Source: Streptomyces yangpuensis
GTDB lineage: Bacteria > Actinomycetota > Actinomycetes > Streptomycetales > Streptomycetaceae
Length of the DNA stretch: 64,000 bases
Direction of reading: 5' to 3'
Assembly: GCF_001005295.1 (NCBI RefSeq)
Contig: NZ_LBMK01000006.1
Coordinates: forward strand, 270,606 to 334,605
The position numbers were made by a program, and so were the translations under genes. Positions 53,908 through 61,755 of this stretch are shown in pieces. The first letter of the stretch is position 1; each line of letters starts with the position of its first letter. The notes beneath the pieces are model-generated. The model worked only from the letters and a program-made list of their open reading frames with translations. It was not told where the DNA came from and made no database searches.

Positions 53908-54153
53908 ATGGGCCTGCTGGACAATCTGAAGGCCAAGCTCGCTCCGGCGAAGGACAAGGTCGGTGACCTCGCGCACCAGCACGAGGGCAGGATCAGCGAG
54001 GGTCTGGACAAGGTCGCCAAGGCCGTGGACTCCAAGACCAAGGGCAAGTACAGCGGCCAGATCACGAGCGGGACGGGCAAGGCGAAGGACGCTCTGGGCA
54101 AGATCGCGCACAAGGACGCTCCCGGCGGGCCGACGCCGCCGACGGGCCCCTGA
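53908..54153 (+). CDS. MT0933-family antitoxin-like small protein
   Basis: The 81-residue protein is Lys/Ala/Gly-rich: MGLLDNLKAKLAPAKDKVGD, then HEGRISEGLDKVAKAVDSKT and KGKYSGQITSGTGKAKDALG. This is the pattern of the MT0933/Rv0909 antitoxin family (PF14013). No toxin gene lies beside it, so the antitoxin label is only family-based; in Streptomyces such proteins may have other roles. Its first residues resemble those of the preceding small protein (MGVFDRF / MGLLDNL). Confidence 0.8.
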   Translation: MGLLDNLKAKLAPAKDKVGDLAHQHEGRISEGLDKVAKAVDSKTKGKYSGQITSGTGKAKDALGKIAHKDAPGGPTPPTGP

Positions 54154-54163
54154 CGCGTTCACG

Positions 54164-54205
54164 GAAGGGGCGCGGAACCGGCATCGTCCGGTTCCGCGCC
54201 CCTTC
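54164..54205. terminator. Strong bidirectional terminator
   Basis: Perfect 18-bp arms (54164-54181 and 54188-54205; core AAGGGGCGCGGAACCGG) with 6-nt loop CATCGT, between the convergent small-gene pair and the extradiol-dioxygenase-like gene. Confidence 0.9.
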
Positions 54206-54242
54206 GGCATTCCCGGACCCGTGGGCCGCCCCTGCCCGCGCC

Positions 54243-54965
54243 CTACGACCAGGCGGCGACGAAGTACCCCACGCCGTACGGGGCGTCCTCGTACAGCAGG
54301 CGTCCGGTGAGGTCCGCACCCTCGGCGGCGCCGGCCAGCACCTGCCAGGGGGCCCGGCCGGCGGCCTGGAGGTCGGCCGCGAGCGCGGCGTCGATACCGG
54401 CGAGCGCGGCCACGTCGGCGGCGCCCAGCGCACGGGCGGCGGCCGCATCGAAGGCCGCGGCGCGTTCGTCCAGGTAGCCGGGGGCCTTGAGGGTGCGGCA
54501 TGCGCTGCCGTCCCCGAGGACCAGCATGGCCACGCGGTCTGCGGAGCGGCCCAGGTCCGCGCCGAGCAGGCCGCAGCCGCTCGGGGGGAGGTCCTCGGCG
54601 ACGGCCACTCCGGCGACCGGGGCGGCCGACCAGCGGGCCTGGCCGAGCAGCCAGCCCCCCACGGCGAGGGAGGCCGGGAGCGCGGCCCCCGTGGCCTGGC
54701 CGCTCGGCGGCTCGCCGAGGTCCGGGCCCAGGGTGACGGTCAGGTCCACGCCGAACCCGGCGAAGCTGCCGGGGGTGCCCTGGTCGTACCCACCGCCTTC
54801 GGCGGCGGCCCCGACCACGACGAGCAGGTCGGGCCGGGAGGCGGCGAGCACCGCGAGCGCGTCGGAGCAGGCGGTGCGGGCGTCGCCGAGTTCGGCGGCG
54901 GCGCCCGCGGCGACCTCCGGTACGAGCAGCGGCGGGGCGGGACAGACGGCAGCGGCTACGAGCAT
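54243..54965 (-). CDS. Class III extradiol dioxygenase subunit B-like protein
   Basis: The 240-residue soluble protein is of the LigB-like fold, common and uncharacterised in actinobacteria. The fold is shown by AAAVCPAPPLLVPEVAAGAA at the N-terminus and DLLVVVGAAAEGGGYDQG; the metal-ligand His residues of true dioxygenases (two His in the N-terminal part) are absent here, so ring cleavage is doubtful. It lies 44 bp from the miaB stop on the same strand, as in other Streptomyces, suggesting cotranscription with miaB. Confidence 0.82.
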   Translation of the reverse strand: MLVAAAVCPAPPLLVPEVAAGAAAELGDARTACSDALAVLAASRPDLLVVVGAAAEGGGYDQGTPGSFAGFGVDLTVTLGPDLGEPPSGQATGAALPASLAVGGWLLGQARWSAAPVAGVAVAEDLPPSGCGLLGADLGRSADRVAMLVLGDGSACRTLKAPGYLDERAAAFDAAAARALGAADVAALAGIDAALAADLQAAGRAPWQVLAGAAEGADLTGRLLYEDAPYGVGYFVAAWS

Positions 54966-55009
54966 GATCCGCAGCCTAGCCGGGCCGCCGCCCCACGGCT
55001 GGCGGGACC

Positions 55010-56533
55010 TCAGGAGGAGGCCGGCACCGAGCAGCCGGAGGCGACGGCCGGAAGGGGCGCCGGGACGCCCAGCGTCGGGATGCCGAGCATGACGCCCGCC
55101 GGCTGGGCCGGGGCGGCGTTGCGCTTCTCCCAGGCGTCGCCGGCGCGGGTGCGGCGCACGGTCAGGGTCGGGCCCTCGGCCAGCAGGTGGTGCGGGGCGG
55201 CGTAGGTGATGTCCACGGTGACCACGTCACCGGGGCGGACCTCCTGCTCCGGCTTGGTGAAGTGCACCAGGCGGTTGTCGGGGGCGCGGCCGGACAGGCG
55301 GTGCGTGGCGCCGTCCTTGCGGCCCTCGCCCTCGGCGACCATGACCTCCAGCGTGCGGCCGACCTGCTTCTTGTTCTCCTCCCAGGAGATCTCCTCCTGG
55401 AGGGCGACCAGGCGCATGTAGCGGTCCTGTACGACCTCCTTGGGGATCTGCCCGTCCATGTCGGCGGCGGGGGTGCCGGGCCGCTTGGAGTACTGGAAGG
55501 TGAACGCGTTCGCGAAGCGGGCCTCGCGCACCACGTGCATCGTCTGCTGGAAGTCCTCCTCCGTCTCACCGGGGAAGCCCACGATGATGTCGGTGGAGAT
55601 CGCGGCGTGCGGGATGGCGGCGCGGACCTTCTCGATGATGCCGAGGAAGCGCTCCTGGCGGTACGAGCGGCGCATCGCCTTCAGGATCGGGTCCGAGCCG
55701 GACTGCAGCGGCATGTGCAGCTGCGGCATCACGTTCGGCGTCTCGGCCATCGCGGCGATCACGTCGTCGGTGAAGTCGCGCGGGTGCGGGGAGGTGAAAC
55801 GGACCCGCTCCAGGCCCTCAATCTGGCCGCAGGCGCGCAGCAGCTTGCTGAAGGCCTCGCGGTCGCCCAGGTCGGAGCCGTAGGCGTTCACGTTCTGGCC
55901 GAGCAGGGTGATCTCCGAGACGCCCTCGGCGACCAGCGCCTCCACCTCGGCGAGGATGTCGCCGGGCCGGCGGTCCTCCTCCTTGCCGCGCAGCGCCGGA
56001 ACGATGCAGAAGGTGCAGGTGTTGTTGCAGCCGACGGAGATCGAGACCCAGGCGGCGTACGCGGACTCGCGGCGGGTCGGGAGCGTGGAGGGGAACGCCT
56101 CCAGCGACTCGGCGATCTCGACCTGCGCCTCCTCCTGGATGCGGGCGCGCTCCAGTAGCACCGGGAGCTTGCCGATGTTGTGCGTACCGAAGACGACGTC
56201 GACCCAGGGGGCCTTCCTGACGATCGTGTCGCGGTCCTTCTGGGCGAGGCAGCCGCCGACGGCGATCTGCATGCCGGGGCGCTTGGTCTTCATCGGGGCG
56301 AGCCGGCCGAGGTTGCCGTACAGCTTGTTGTCGGCGTTCTCACGGACCGCGCAGGTGTTGAAGACCACCACGTCGGCGTCGCCGTCGGAGCCCTCGGGCG
56401 CCCGGACGTATCCGGCGTCCTCCAGCAGACCGGAGAGCCGCTCCGAGTCGTGGACGTTCATCTGGCACCCGTAGGTGCGCACCTCGTAGCTTCGCTTCTC
56501 GTCCACTGCCTGGCTCCGGTCGCTGCTGGTCAT
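55010..56533 (-). CDS. miaB: tRNA-2-methylthio-N6-dimethylallyladenosine synthase
   Basis: The 507-residue radical SAM methylthiotransferase finishes ms2i6A37 made by MiaA. The auxiliary cluster Cys are in VRTYGCQMNVHDSERL, VVFNTCAVRENADNKLYGNL and VGGCLAQKD; the SAM cluster motif is SVGCNNTCTFCIVP (Cys-x3-Cys-x2-Cys). Later motifs LHMPLQSGSDPILKAMRRSY and DIIVGFPGETEEDF are typical; a TRAM domain (GRTLEVMVAEGEGRKDGATH) ends the fold, with an extra C-terminal tail of about 60 residues. ATG at 56533 was chosen, as the upstream frame lacks signal. Confidence 0.96.
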   Translation of the reverse strand: MTSSDRSQAVDEKRSYEVRTYGCQMNVHDSERLSGLLEDAGYVRAPEGSDGDADVVVFNTCAVRENADNKLYGNLGRLAPMKTKRPGMQIAVGGCLAQKDRDTIVRKAPWVDVVFGTHNIGKLPVLLERARIQEEAQVEIAESLEAFPSTLPTRRESAYAAWVSISVGCNNTCTFCIVPALRGKEEDRRPGDILAEVEALVAEGVSEITLLGQNVNAYGSDLGDREAFSKLLRACGQIEGLERVRFTSPHPRDFTDDVIAAMAETPNVMPQLHMPLQSGSDPILKAMRRSYRQERFLGIIEKVRAAIPHAAISTDIIVGFPGETEEDFQQTMHVVREARFANAFTFQYSKRPGTPAADMDGQIPKEVVQDRYMRLVALQEEISWEENKKQVGRTLEVMVAEGEGRKDGATHRLSGRAPDNRLVHFTKPEQEVRPGDVVTVDITYAAPHHLLAEGPTLTVRRTRAGDAWEKRNAAPAQPAGVMLGIPTLGVPAPLPAVASGCSVPASS

Positions 56534-56708
56534 GCAACAAGGGTAGGTGGTGGACGGGAGCCCTCCGGCCGCCGTGCGCCCGGTCCCCCCGCGGGACCCG
56601 TCCGAACCGGAAGCACCGCAGGTCAAGGGCGTGAGCGGCGGTCCCGGGCGGGTTCCGCGGACGGCCCGCGCCGTGACAGGACGGCGGCCGGGTGGCAGGA
56701 TCTCGGCC

Positions 56709-57704
56709 ATGCCTCTCGTACCGCCCCGGATCAGCAGGCGCCACGCCCTGCGGGTCCTGGTGGCCGTACTCGCCGTGCTCGGCGCCCTCACATGGTGGCT
56801 GAAGCCTTTCGGGCCGTCGGAGCCGGAGGGCGAGCTGACCTTCAGCACGGGCGCGCGGACCGGTGTCTACCACCGCTACGGAACGCTCCTGCAGCAGGCG
56901 CTCGGGCAGGACATGCCCGGGGTGGACGTCACGCTGGTGACCAGCGAGGGCTCGCAGGAAAACCTGAAGCGGCTGGCCACCGGCGAGGCGGACTTCACCA
57001 TGGCGACGGCGGACGCCGTCGCGAAGTACCAGTACGACGGCAAGCCCGGCGCGGACCTGCTGCGCGGATGCGCGCGGCTCTACGACGACTACGTGCAGCT
57101 GGTGGTGCCCGCAGGGTCCACGGTGCAGTCGGCGCGGGACCTGCGGGGCAAGCGGGTGGCGATCGGCCAGCCCGGTTCCGGGGTGCGGCTCGTCACGGAA
57201 CGGCTGCTCACCGCGGCCGGCATCGACCCCGTCCTGGACCTGACACCGGTGTCCATCGGCATCGACACCATGCCGACCGAGCTGGAGGCGGGCCGGATCG
57301 ACGCCTTCTTCTGGTCGGGCGGCCTGCCGACGAACGCGGTGAAGGAGCTGTCCGAGCGCTTCGACATCCGGCTGGTGCAGCTCGGCGACCTCGTGGAGCA
57401 GCTCCAGGGGAGCGGCAGCCCGACGCGCTACTACCGGACGGCGGTCATGCCGCAGGACGCCTACAGCCGGGCGCGCAACACCAGCTCGGTGACCACGCTG
57501 GCCGTTCCGAACCTGCTGGTGACCACGGCCAAGGCCGACCCCGAGCTGACCGAGCGGCTGACCCGGACGGTGATCGGCAGCCGCGACGAGGTCGGGCGCG
57601 CGGTGCACGCGGCGCAGCTGGTGGACCTGCGCACGGCGATCTACACCGATCCCCTGGAGCTCCACGAGGGAGCCGGCCGGTACTACCGGTCCGTCAAGCC
57701 CTGA
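56709..57704 (+). CDS. TAXI-family solute-binding protein
   Basis: The 331-residue protein has an N-terminal membrane anchor or signal (RHALRVLVAVLAVLGALTWW, no lipobox seen). The TAXI pattern appears as LTFSTGARTGVYHRYGTLLQ and VTSEGSQENLKRLATGEADF, then VAIGQPGSGVRLVTERLL and AGRIDAFFWSGGLP. Such proteins bind carboxylates such as glutamate for TRAP transporters or feed sensor kinases. No TRAP membrane gene is adjacent. The stop (57704) is only 3 bp from the ROK stop (57708), tail to tail, without a terminator between. Confidence 0.9.
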   Translation: MPLVPPRISRRHALRVLVAVLAVLGALTWWLKPFGPSEPEGELTFSTGARTGVYHRYGTLLQQALGQDMPGVDVTLVTSEGSQENLKRLATGEADFTMATADAVAKYQYDGKPGADLLRGCARLYDDYVQLVVPAGSTVQSARDLRGKRVAIGQPGSGVRLVTERLLTAAGIDPVLDLTPVSIGIDTMPTELEAGRIDAFFWSGGLPTNAVKELSERFDIRLVQLGDLVEQLQGSGSPTRYYRTAVMPQDAYSRARNTSSVTTLAVPNLLVTTAKADPELTERLTRTVIGSRDEVGRAVHAAQLVDLRTAIYTDPLELHEGAGRYYRSVKP

Positions 57705-57707
57705 CGC

Positions 57708-58781
57708 TCACACCTCGGGCGAGGGCTCGGACACGAACGCGGGCGGGGGCGGGGGCGGGGCCGAGAGCATCGTCGCCGCCGCGGCCGCGCCGATCAGGCC
57801 CGCATGGGTGCCCAGGGCCGCCGGCACCACCCGGATCCCCTGGACGAAGGAGAGCGTGGCGTACTGCGCGAGGTGGCTGCGGATCGGGCCGAAGAGGGTT
57901 TCCCCGGCGGCGGCCACGCCCCCTCCGATGACCGCGATGTCCGTTTCCACGAGGGTGGCGCCGGCCGCGATGGCGGCGGCCAGGGCGCGGCCGGCGCGGT
58001 CGAAGGCGGCCAGCGCGATCGGGTCGCCCTGCGCGGCGGCCGCGGCCACGCCCGCCGCCGTTGCGTCGCGCGAAGTGCCCGCGCCGCCCGCGCCGCCTGT
58101 GCCGGAGCCCGCTGGCGGGGTCCAGCCCTGGTCGAGGGCCCAGCGGGCGATCGCCGTGCCGGAGGCGATCGACTCGACGCAGCCGCGGCCGCCGCAGGCG
58201 CACGGCTCGCCGTCGAAGGCCACGCTGATGTGGCCGATGTGGCCCGCGTTGCCGGTGGGGCCGGGGTGGAGCCGGTTGTCGAGGATCAGGCCACCGCCGA
58301 CGCCCGTGGACACCACCATGCACAGGGCGTTCGCGTACCCGCGGGCCGCGCCCAGCCAGTGCTCGGCCGCGGTCATCGCCACCCCGTCGCCGGCCAGCAC
58401 GGTCGGCAGGTCGGCGCCACGCGCCGCGAGCTCGGCCGCGACCCGCTCCTGAACCGGGAACTCCCGCCACGCGCCGATGTTGACCGGGCTGACCGTGCCC
58501 CGCGAGGTGTCCACGGGGCCCGCGCTGCCGATCCCGCAGCGGACCGCGGACGCCCACAGCGGCGACGCGGACAGGTCTGCGACGACCTCGGCGACCGCCG
58601 CCATGACGCCCTCGGCGTCCACTCCGCGCGGGGTGGCGCGGCGGGTGGTGGCCGACATCGTCCCATCGGGGTGCACCAGCGCCCCGGCGATCTTCGTGCC
58701 GCCGATGTCGATCGCCACCGTCGGTCCGGCGCCCGCCTCGGCGGCGGGCGGTGTGGGCGACGGGGCGGTGGGGGTGATCAC
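57708..58781 (-). CDS. ROK-family sugar kinase
   Basis: The 357-residue kinase has the ATP motif VAIDIGGTKIAGALV at the N-terminus, the substrate/His motif HPGPTGNAGHIGHISV, and the ROK zinc motif GEPCACGGRGCVES (Cys-x-Cys-x2-x2-Gly-Cys). There is no helix-turn-helix, so it is a kinase not a repressor; likely substrates are GlcNAc, mannose or glucose. GTG start at 58781, 21 bp after the LacI gene stop, so both are cotranscribed. The C-terminal APPPPPPPAF is encoded by a G-rich run that can form a quadruplex on the plus strand. Confidence 0.93.
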   Translation of the reverse strand: MITPTAPSPTPPAAEAGAGPTVAIDIGGTKIAGALVHPDGTMSATTRRATPRGVDAEGVMAAVAEVVADLSASPLWASAVRCGIGSAGPVDTSRGTVSPVNIGAWREFPVQERVAAELAARGADLPTVLAGDGVAMTAAEHWLGAARGYANALCMVVSTGVGGGLILDNRLHPGPTGNAGHIGHISVAFDGEPCACGGRGCVESIASGTAIARWALDQGWTPPAGSGTGGAGGAGTSRDATAAGVAAAAAQGDPIALAAFDRAGRALAAAIAAGATLVETDIAVIGGGVAAAGETLFGPIRSHLAQYATLSFVQGIRVVPAALGTHAGLIGAAAAATMLSAPPPPPPAFVSEPSPEV

Positions 58782-58802
58782 GGTGGCGGCTCCAGGAAGG
58801 GG

Positions 58803-59933
58803 TCAGGAATCAGTATGCGCCGGGGGCGGCGCCGTGCTGTCGCGGGGCTCCAGGCGGGGCCGCTCGCTCTCGCGCACCCGGGGCGGGCCGCCGGCCAGCA
58901 CGGACAGGAGTTCCTCGGCGGCCAGCCGCCCGAAGCCGGCCGTGTCACGGACGAGGGCGGTGAGGCGGGGGTGGGTGACCCGGCACAGCGCGGAGTCGTC
59001 CCAGGCCACGATCGACAGCCGGTCCGGTACGGGGATGCCCAGCTCGGCGGCGACCGCGCTGCCGGCCACGGCCATCACGTCGTTGTCGTAGACGAGCGCG
59101 GTGGGGGGCTGCGGCTCGGCGAGGACCCGGCGGGTGGCGGCCGCGCCCTCCGCGTCGGAGTAGTCGGTGACCACCGAGCGCACGTGGTCCGGGCCCAGCC
59201 CGCGCTGCTGGGCCTCGGACCGGAGGGAGTCCATCCGGCGGACCGTGTGCGCGAGGCCGGGGAGCCCCGCGATGTGGACGATCCGGCGGTGCCCCAGCCC
59301 GTGCAGGTGGTCCAGGACCTGCGCCATCGCCCCCGCGTCGTCGGCCCGGACCGCGGAGACCGACACCGGCGCGGGTGCCGGCGCGGGGGTGCGCGGGGAG
59401 CCGGGCACGGGCCCGGAGCCGGGGTCCGGCGCGGGTGCCGGGACCGTCACGGGCCCGGCCGGCGGGCCGGGCTCGCCGATGGTGACCGCGGGCAGGCCCA
59501 GCTCCGCCAGCAGCGCCGGGCGCGGGTCCCCCGTACGCGGGTCGACGACGAGTACACCGTCGACCCGGCGTTCGGCCCACCAGCGGCGGTAGACCGCGCA
59601 TTCGGCGTCCACGTCCTCGACGACCTGGAACAGCAGGGCGGTCCGGGCGGCGGAGAGGACCTCCTGGATACCGGAGACGAGCTGCAGGAAGAACGACTCG
59701 ACGCCCAGGGTGTGCGCGGGGCGGGCCAGGACGAGTCCGACGGCACCCGAGCGTTCGCCGGAGAGCGCGCGGGCGGCGCTGTTGGCCTGCCAGCCGAGTT
59801 CCTCGGCGACGCGGCGGATCCGCGCCCGGGTGTCCTGCGAGACACCCGGCCGGTCGTTGAGGGCGAAGGAGACGGCGCTCTCGGACACTCCGGCCCGTCG
59901 GGCGATGTCCTTGATCGTGGGTCTGCGGGCCAT
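58803..59933 (-). CDS. LacI-family regulator of the glycan island
   Basis: The 376-residue repressor has a helix-turn-helix at the N-terminus (TIKDIARRAGVSESAVSFAL), a hinge with ANSAARALSGERSGAVGLVL, and a periplasmic-binding-like sugar domain (LVYDNDVMAVAGSAVAAELG, LSIVAWDDSALCRVTHPRLT). An insertion of about 40 Pro/Ala-rich residues (PVTVPAPAPDPGSGPVPGSP) interrupts the first lobe. GGAGGAACGAG precedes ATG 59933. It is divergent from the GH5 and GH85 genes and upstream of the ROK gene, the classic place for the island repressor. Confidence 0.94.
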   Translation of the reverse strand: MARRPTIKDIARRAGVSESAVSFALNDRPGVSQDTRARIRRVAEELGWQANSAARALSGERSGAVGLVLARPAHTLGVESFFLQLVSGIQEVLSAARTALLFQVVEDVDAECAVYRRWWAERRVDGVLVVDPRTGDPRPALLAELGLPAVTIGEPGPPAGPVTVPAPAPDPGSGPVPGSPRTPAPAPAPVSVSAVRADDAGAMAQVLDHLHGLGHRRIVHIAGLPGLAHTVRRMDSLRSEAQQRGLGPDHVRSVVTDYSDAEGAAATRRVLAEPQPPTALVYDNDVMAVAGSAVAAELGIPVPDRLSIVAWDDSALCRVTHPRLTALVRDTAGFGRLAAEELLSVLAGGPPRVRESERPRLEPRDSTAPPPAHTDS

Positions 59934-60318
59934 GGCCTGTCTCGTTCCTCCTTCGGCCGGTCCGGAACCGAGCGGACGGCAATGGCCGGACCGTACGCGA
60001 TCCGGCCTCGGCGGGCAGCCCGGACGGCCGCACGCCTGCCGGAGGACCCGTCGGCGGATGGCCCGTCAACCACCACTCCCAGCCCGGTTTCCGGTGTGCG
60101 GCGTCGGCCCGGACGGCGCCGAACGTGACCGGAAACCCGCTGCACCTTTCCGCACACTTCCCTGGCCGTTGCCCGTACTAAACCGCATTAGTTTCCCGGC
60201 CGCTTCACCACACTCCCCCTTGCCGCGCCTGGGCTCAAGCGCATAAGTCGACGCTCCGGAGGCCCTGTTGACTTTCCGCATCGGCGGCGGCAGTTTGTGG
60301 CGCGTCCGGTGAATTCGT
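59934..60318. promoter_or_regulatory. Divergent promoter region of the glycan island
   Basis: 385 bp without a gene lie between lacI-type and GH5 genes. A near-palindrome ACTAA (60177-60181), 6 bp, TTAGT (60188-60192) is the best operator candidate in the region for a LacI repressor; it is short and lacks the usual CG centre. TTGACT near 60266 might be a -35 for the GH5 gene. No exact repeat of ACTAA occurs elsewhere in the gap. Confidence 0.35.
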
Positions 60319-61599
60319 ATGCACCCCAGAACCCCAGGACTCCTCGTGCAGGATCACGCGCTCCGCTTCGGTGCCAACTACACTCCGGCCCAGGGCTGGT
60401 TCCACCACTGGCTCGACTTCGACCTCGACGCGGTCAGGGCCGATCTCGACGCGATCGCCGCGCTCGGACTGGACCACGTCCGCGTCTTCCCGCTGTGGCC
60501 GGTCTTCCAGCCGAACCGCACGCTGATCCGGCCGCGCGCCGTCGAGCAGCTCGTCGCGCTCGCCGACGCGGCCGCCGAGCGCGGCCTCGACGTCAACGTG
60601 GACGGTCTGCAGGGGCACTTGTCGAGCTTCGACTTCCTGCCCGCCTGGACCACGACCTGGCACCGGCGCAACATCTTCACCGACCCCGACGTGGTCGCCG
60701 GGCAGGAGGAGTACCTGTGCACGCTGGCCGCGGCCCTCGCCGACCGGCCGAACTTCCTCGGTATGACCGTCGGCAACGAGATCAACCAGTTCTCCGGCGC
60801 CCCGCACCCCGACCCCGACCGCATCACCCCCGCGCAGGCCGCCGACTGGCTGGGGCGGATGCTCGCCGCCTGCGAGCGGGGGGCACCCGGACGCCTCCAC
60901 CTGCACGCCGAGTACGACGCCGTCTGGTACCGGGACGACCACCCCTTCACCCCCGCCCAGGCCGCCGGGCTGGGCGGGGCGACCGCCGTCCACTCCTGGG
61001 TGTTCGACGGCACCGCGCAGCGCCACGGCGCGCGCGGGACGGCGACCGAGCACCACGCGGCGTACCTGATCGAGCTCTCCAAGGCCTGGGCCGCGGACCC
61101 GCACCGCCCGGTGTGGCTCCAGGAGGCCGGCGCCCCGGCGCCGCTGATCGGTCCGGAGCAGGCGGCGCGGTTCACCGAGGCCACCGTCGTGAACGTGCTG
61201 GACTGCCCGGACCTGTGGGGCGTGACCTGGTGGTGCTCGCACGACGTGTCCCGGGAGCTCGCCGACTTCCCGGAGCTGGAGTACGGCCTCGGCCTGCTGA
61301 CCAACGACGGCGCGGCCAAGCCGGCCGCCGCCGCCCTCGCCCGGATCGCCCGGGAGTGGCGCGGACGCGCGCACCGGCCCGCTCCGCGCCCCACCGCGCT
61401 CGCGGTGGACGTGGGCGGGGCGGAGGCGGCCCCGGGCCGCTCCGTGTGCGCCCCAGGCGGCACGTTCTTCGACGCCTGGACCGTGCTGACGGACCGGGGG
61501 GTGCGGCCCGCGGTGGTGCTGGCGGAGCGCGCCGAGGACCCGGCCCATCTGGTGGCGCGCGGCATCACCGAGGTGCTGCGCGTACGCGACGTGGTGTGA
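60319..61599 (+). CDS. Glycoside hydrolase family 5 enzyme, possibly beta-mannosidase
   Basis: The 426-residue (beta/alpha)8-barrel enzyme has no signal peptide, so it is likely cytoplasmic. Motifs: FGANYTPAQGWFHHWLDFDL near the N-terminus, Asn-Glu of the acid/base in GMTVGNEINQFSG, and nucleophile Glu in RPVWLQEAGAPAP. Length and lack of secretion signal resemble GH5_18 beta-mannosidases, which in bifidobacteria cleave Man-beta-1,4-GlcNAc from N-glycan cores. Neighbours (GH85, ROK, LacI) support this, but subfamily assignment needs a database search. Confidence 0.88.
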   Translation: MHPRTPGLLVQDHALRFGANYTPAQGWFHHWLDFDLDAVRADLDAIAALGLDHVRVFPLWPVFQPNRTLIRPRAVEQLVALADAAAERGLDVNVDGLQGHLSSFDFLPAWTTTWHRRNIFTDPDVVAGQEEYLCTLAAALADRPNFLGMTVGNEINQFSGAPHPDPDRITPAQAADWLGRMLAACERGAPGRLHLHAEYDAVWYRDDHPFTPAQAAGLGGATAVHSWVFDGTAQRHGARGTATEHHAAYLIELSKAWAADPHRPVWLQEAGAPAPLIGPEQAARFTEATVVNVLDCPDLWGVTWWCSHDVSRELADFPELEYGLGLLTNDGAAKPAAAALARIAREWRGRAHRPAPRPTALAVDVGGAEAAPGRSVCAPGGTFFDAWTVLTDRGVRPAVVLAERAEDPAHLVARGITEVLRVRDVV

Positions 61600-61630
61600 C
61601 CCGACCCTCGCGACCTGCCCGTCGTGGCCC

Positions 61631-61721
61631 GGCCCGATCCCCCGAACCCGACCGCTCGTGACCAGACCGCTCGTGACCAGACCCTCGTGACCAGACCCTC
61701 GTGACCCGGCCCGATCCCCCG
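61631..61721 (+). repeat. Tandem 13-15-bp repeats upstream of GH85 gene
   Basis: The unit ACCGCTCGTGACCAG occurs at 61651-61665 and 61666-61680, then shorter copies ACCCTCGTGACCAG (61681-61694) and ACCCTCGTGACCC (61695-61707). The block is flanked by two copies of GGCCCGATCCCCCG (61631-61644 and 61708-61721). It fills most of the 156-bp gap between GH5 and GH85 genes. Confidence 0.85.
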
Positions 61722-61755
61722 TCATCCGACCCGACCGCTCGTGAGGAGCTCCCGC

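Noticed and set aside
53908..54153. Toxin-antitoxin module
   Set aside because: The antitoxin-family protein has no toxin neighbour; the adjacent small gene is acidic and lacks any nuclease or kinase signature.
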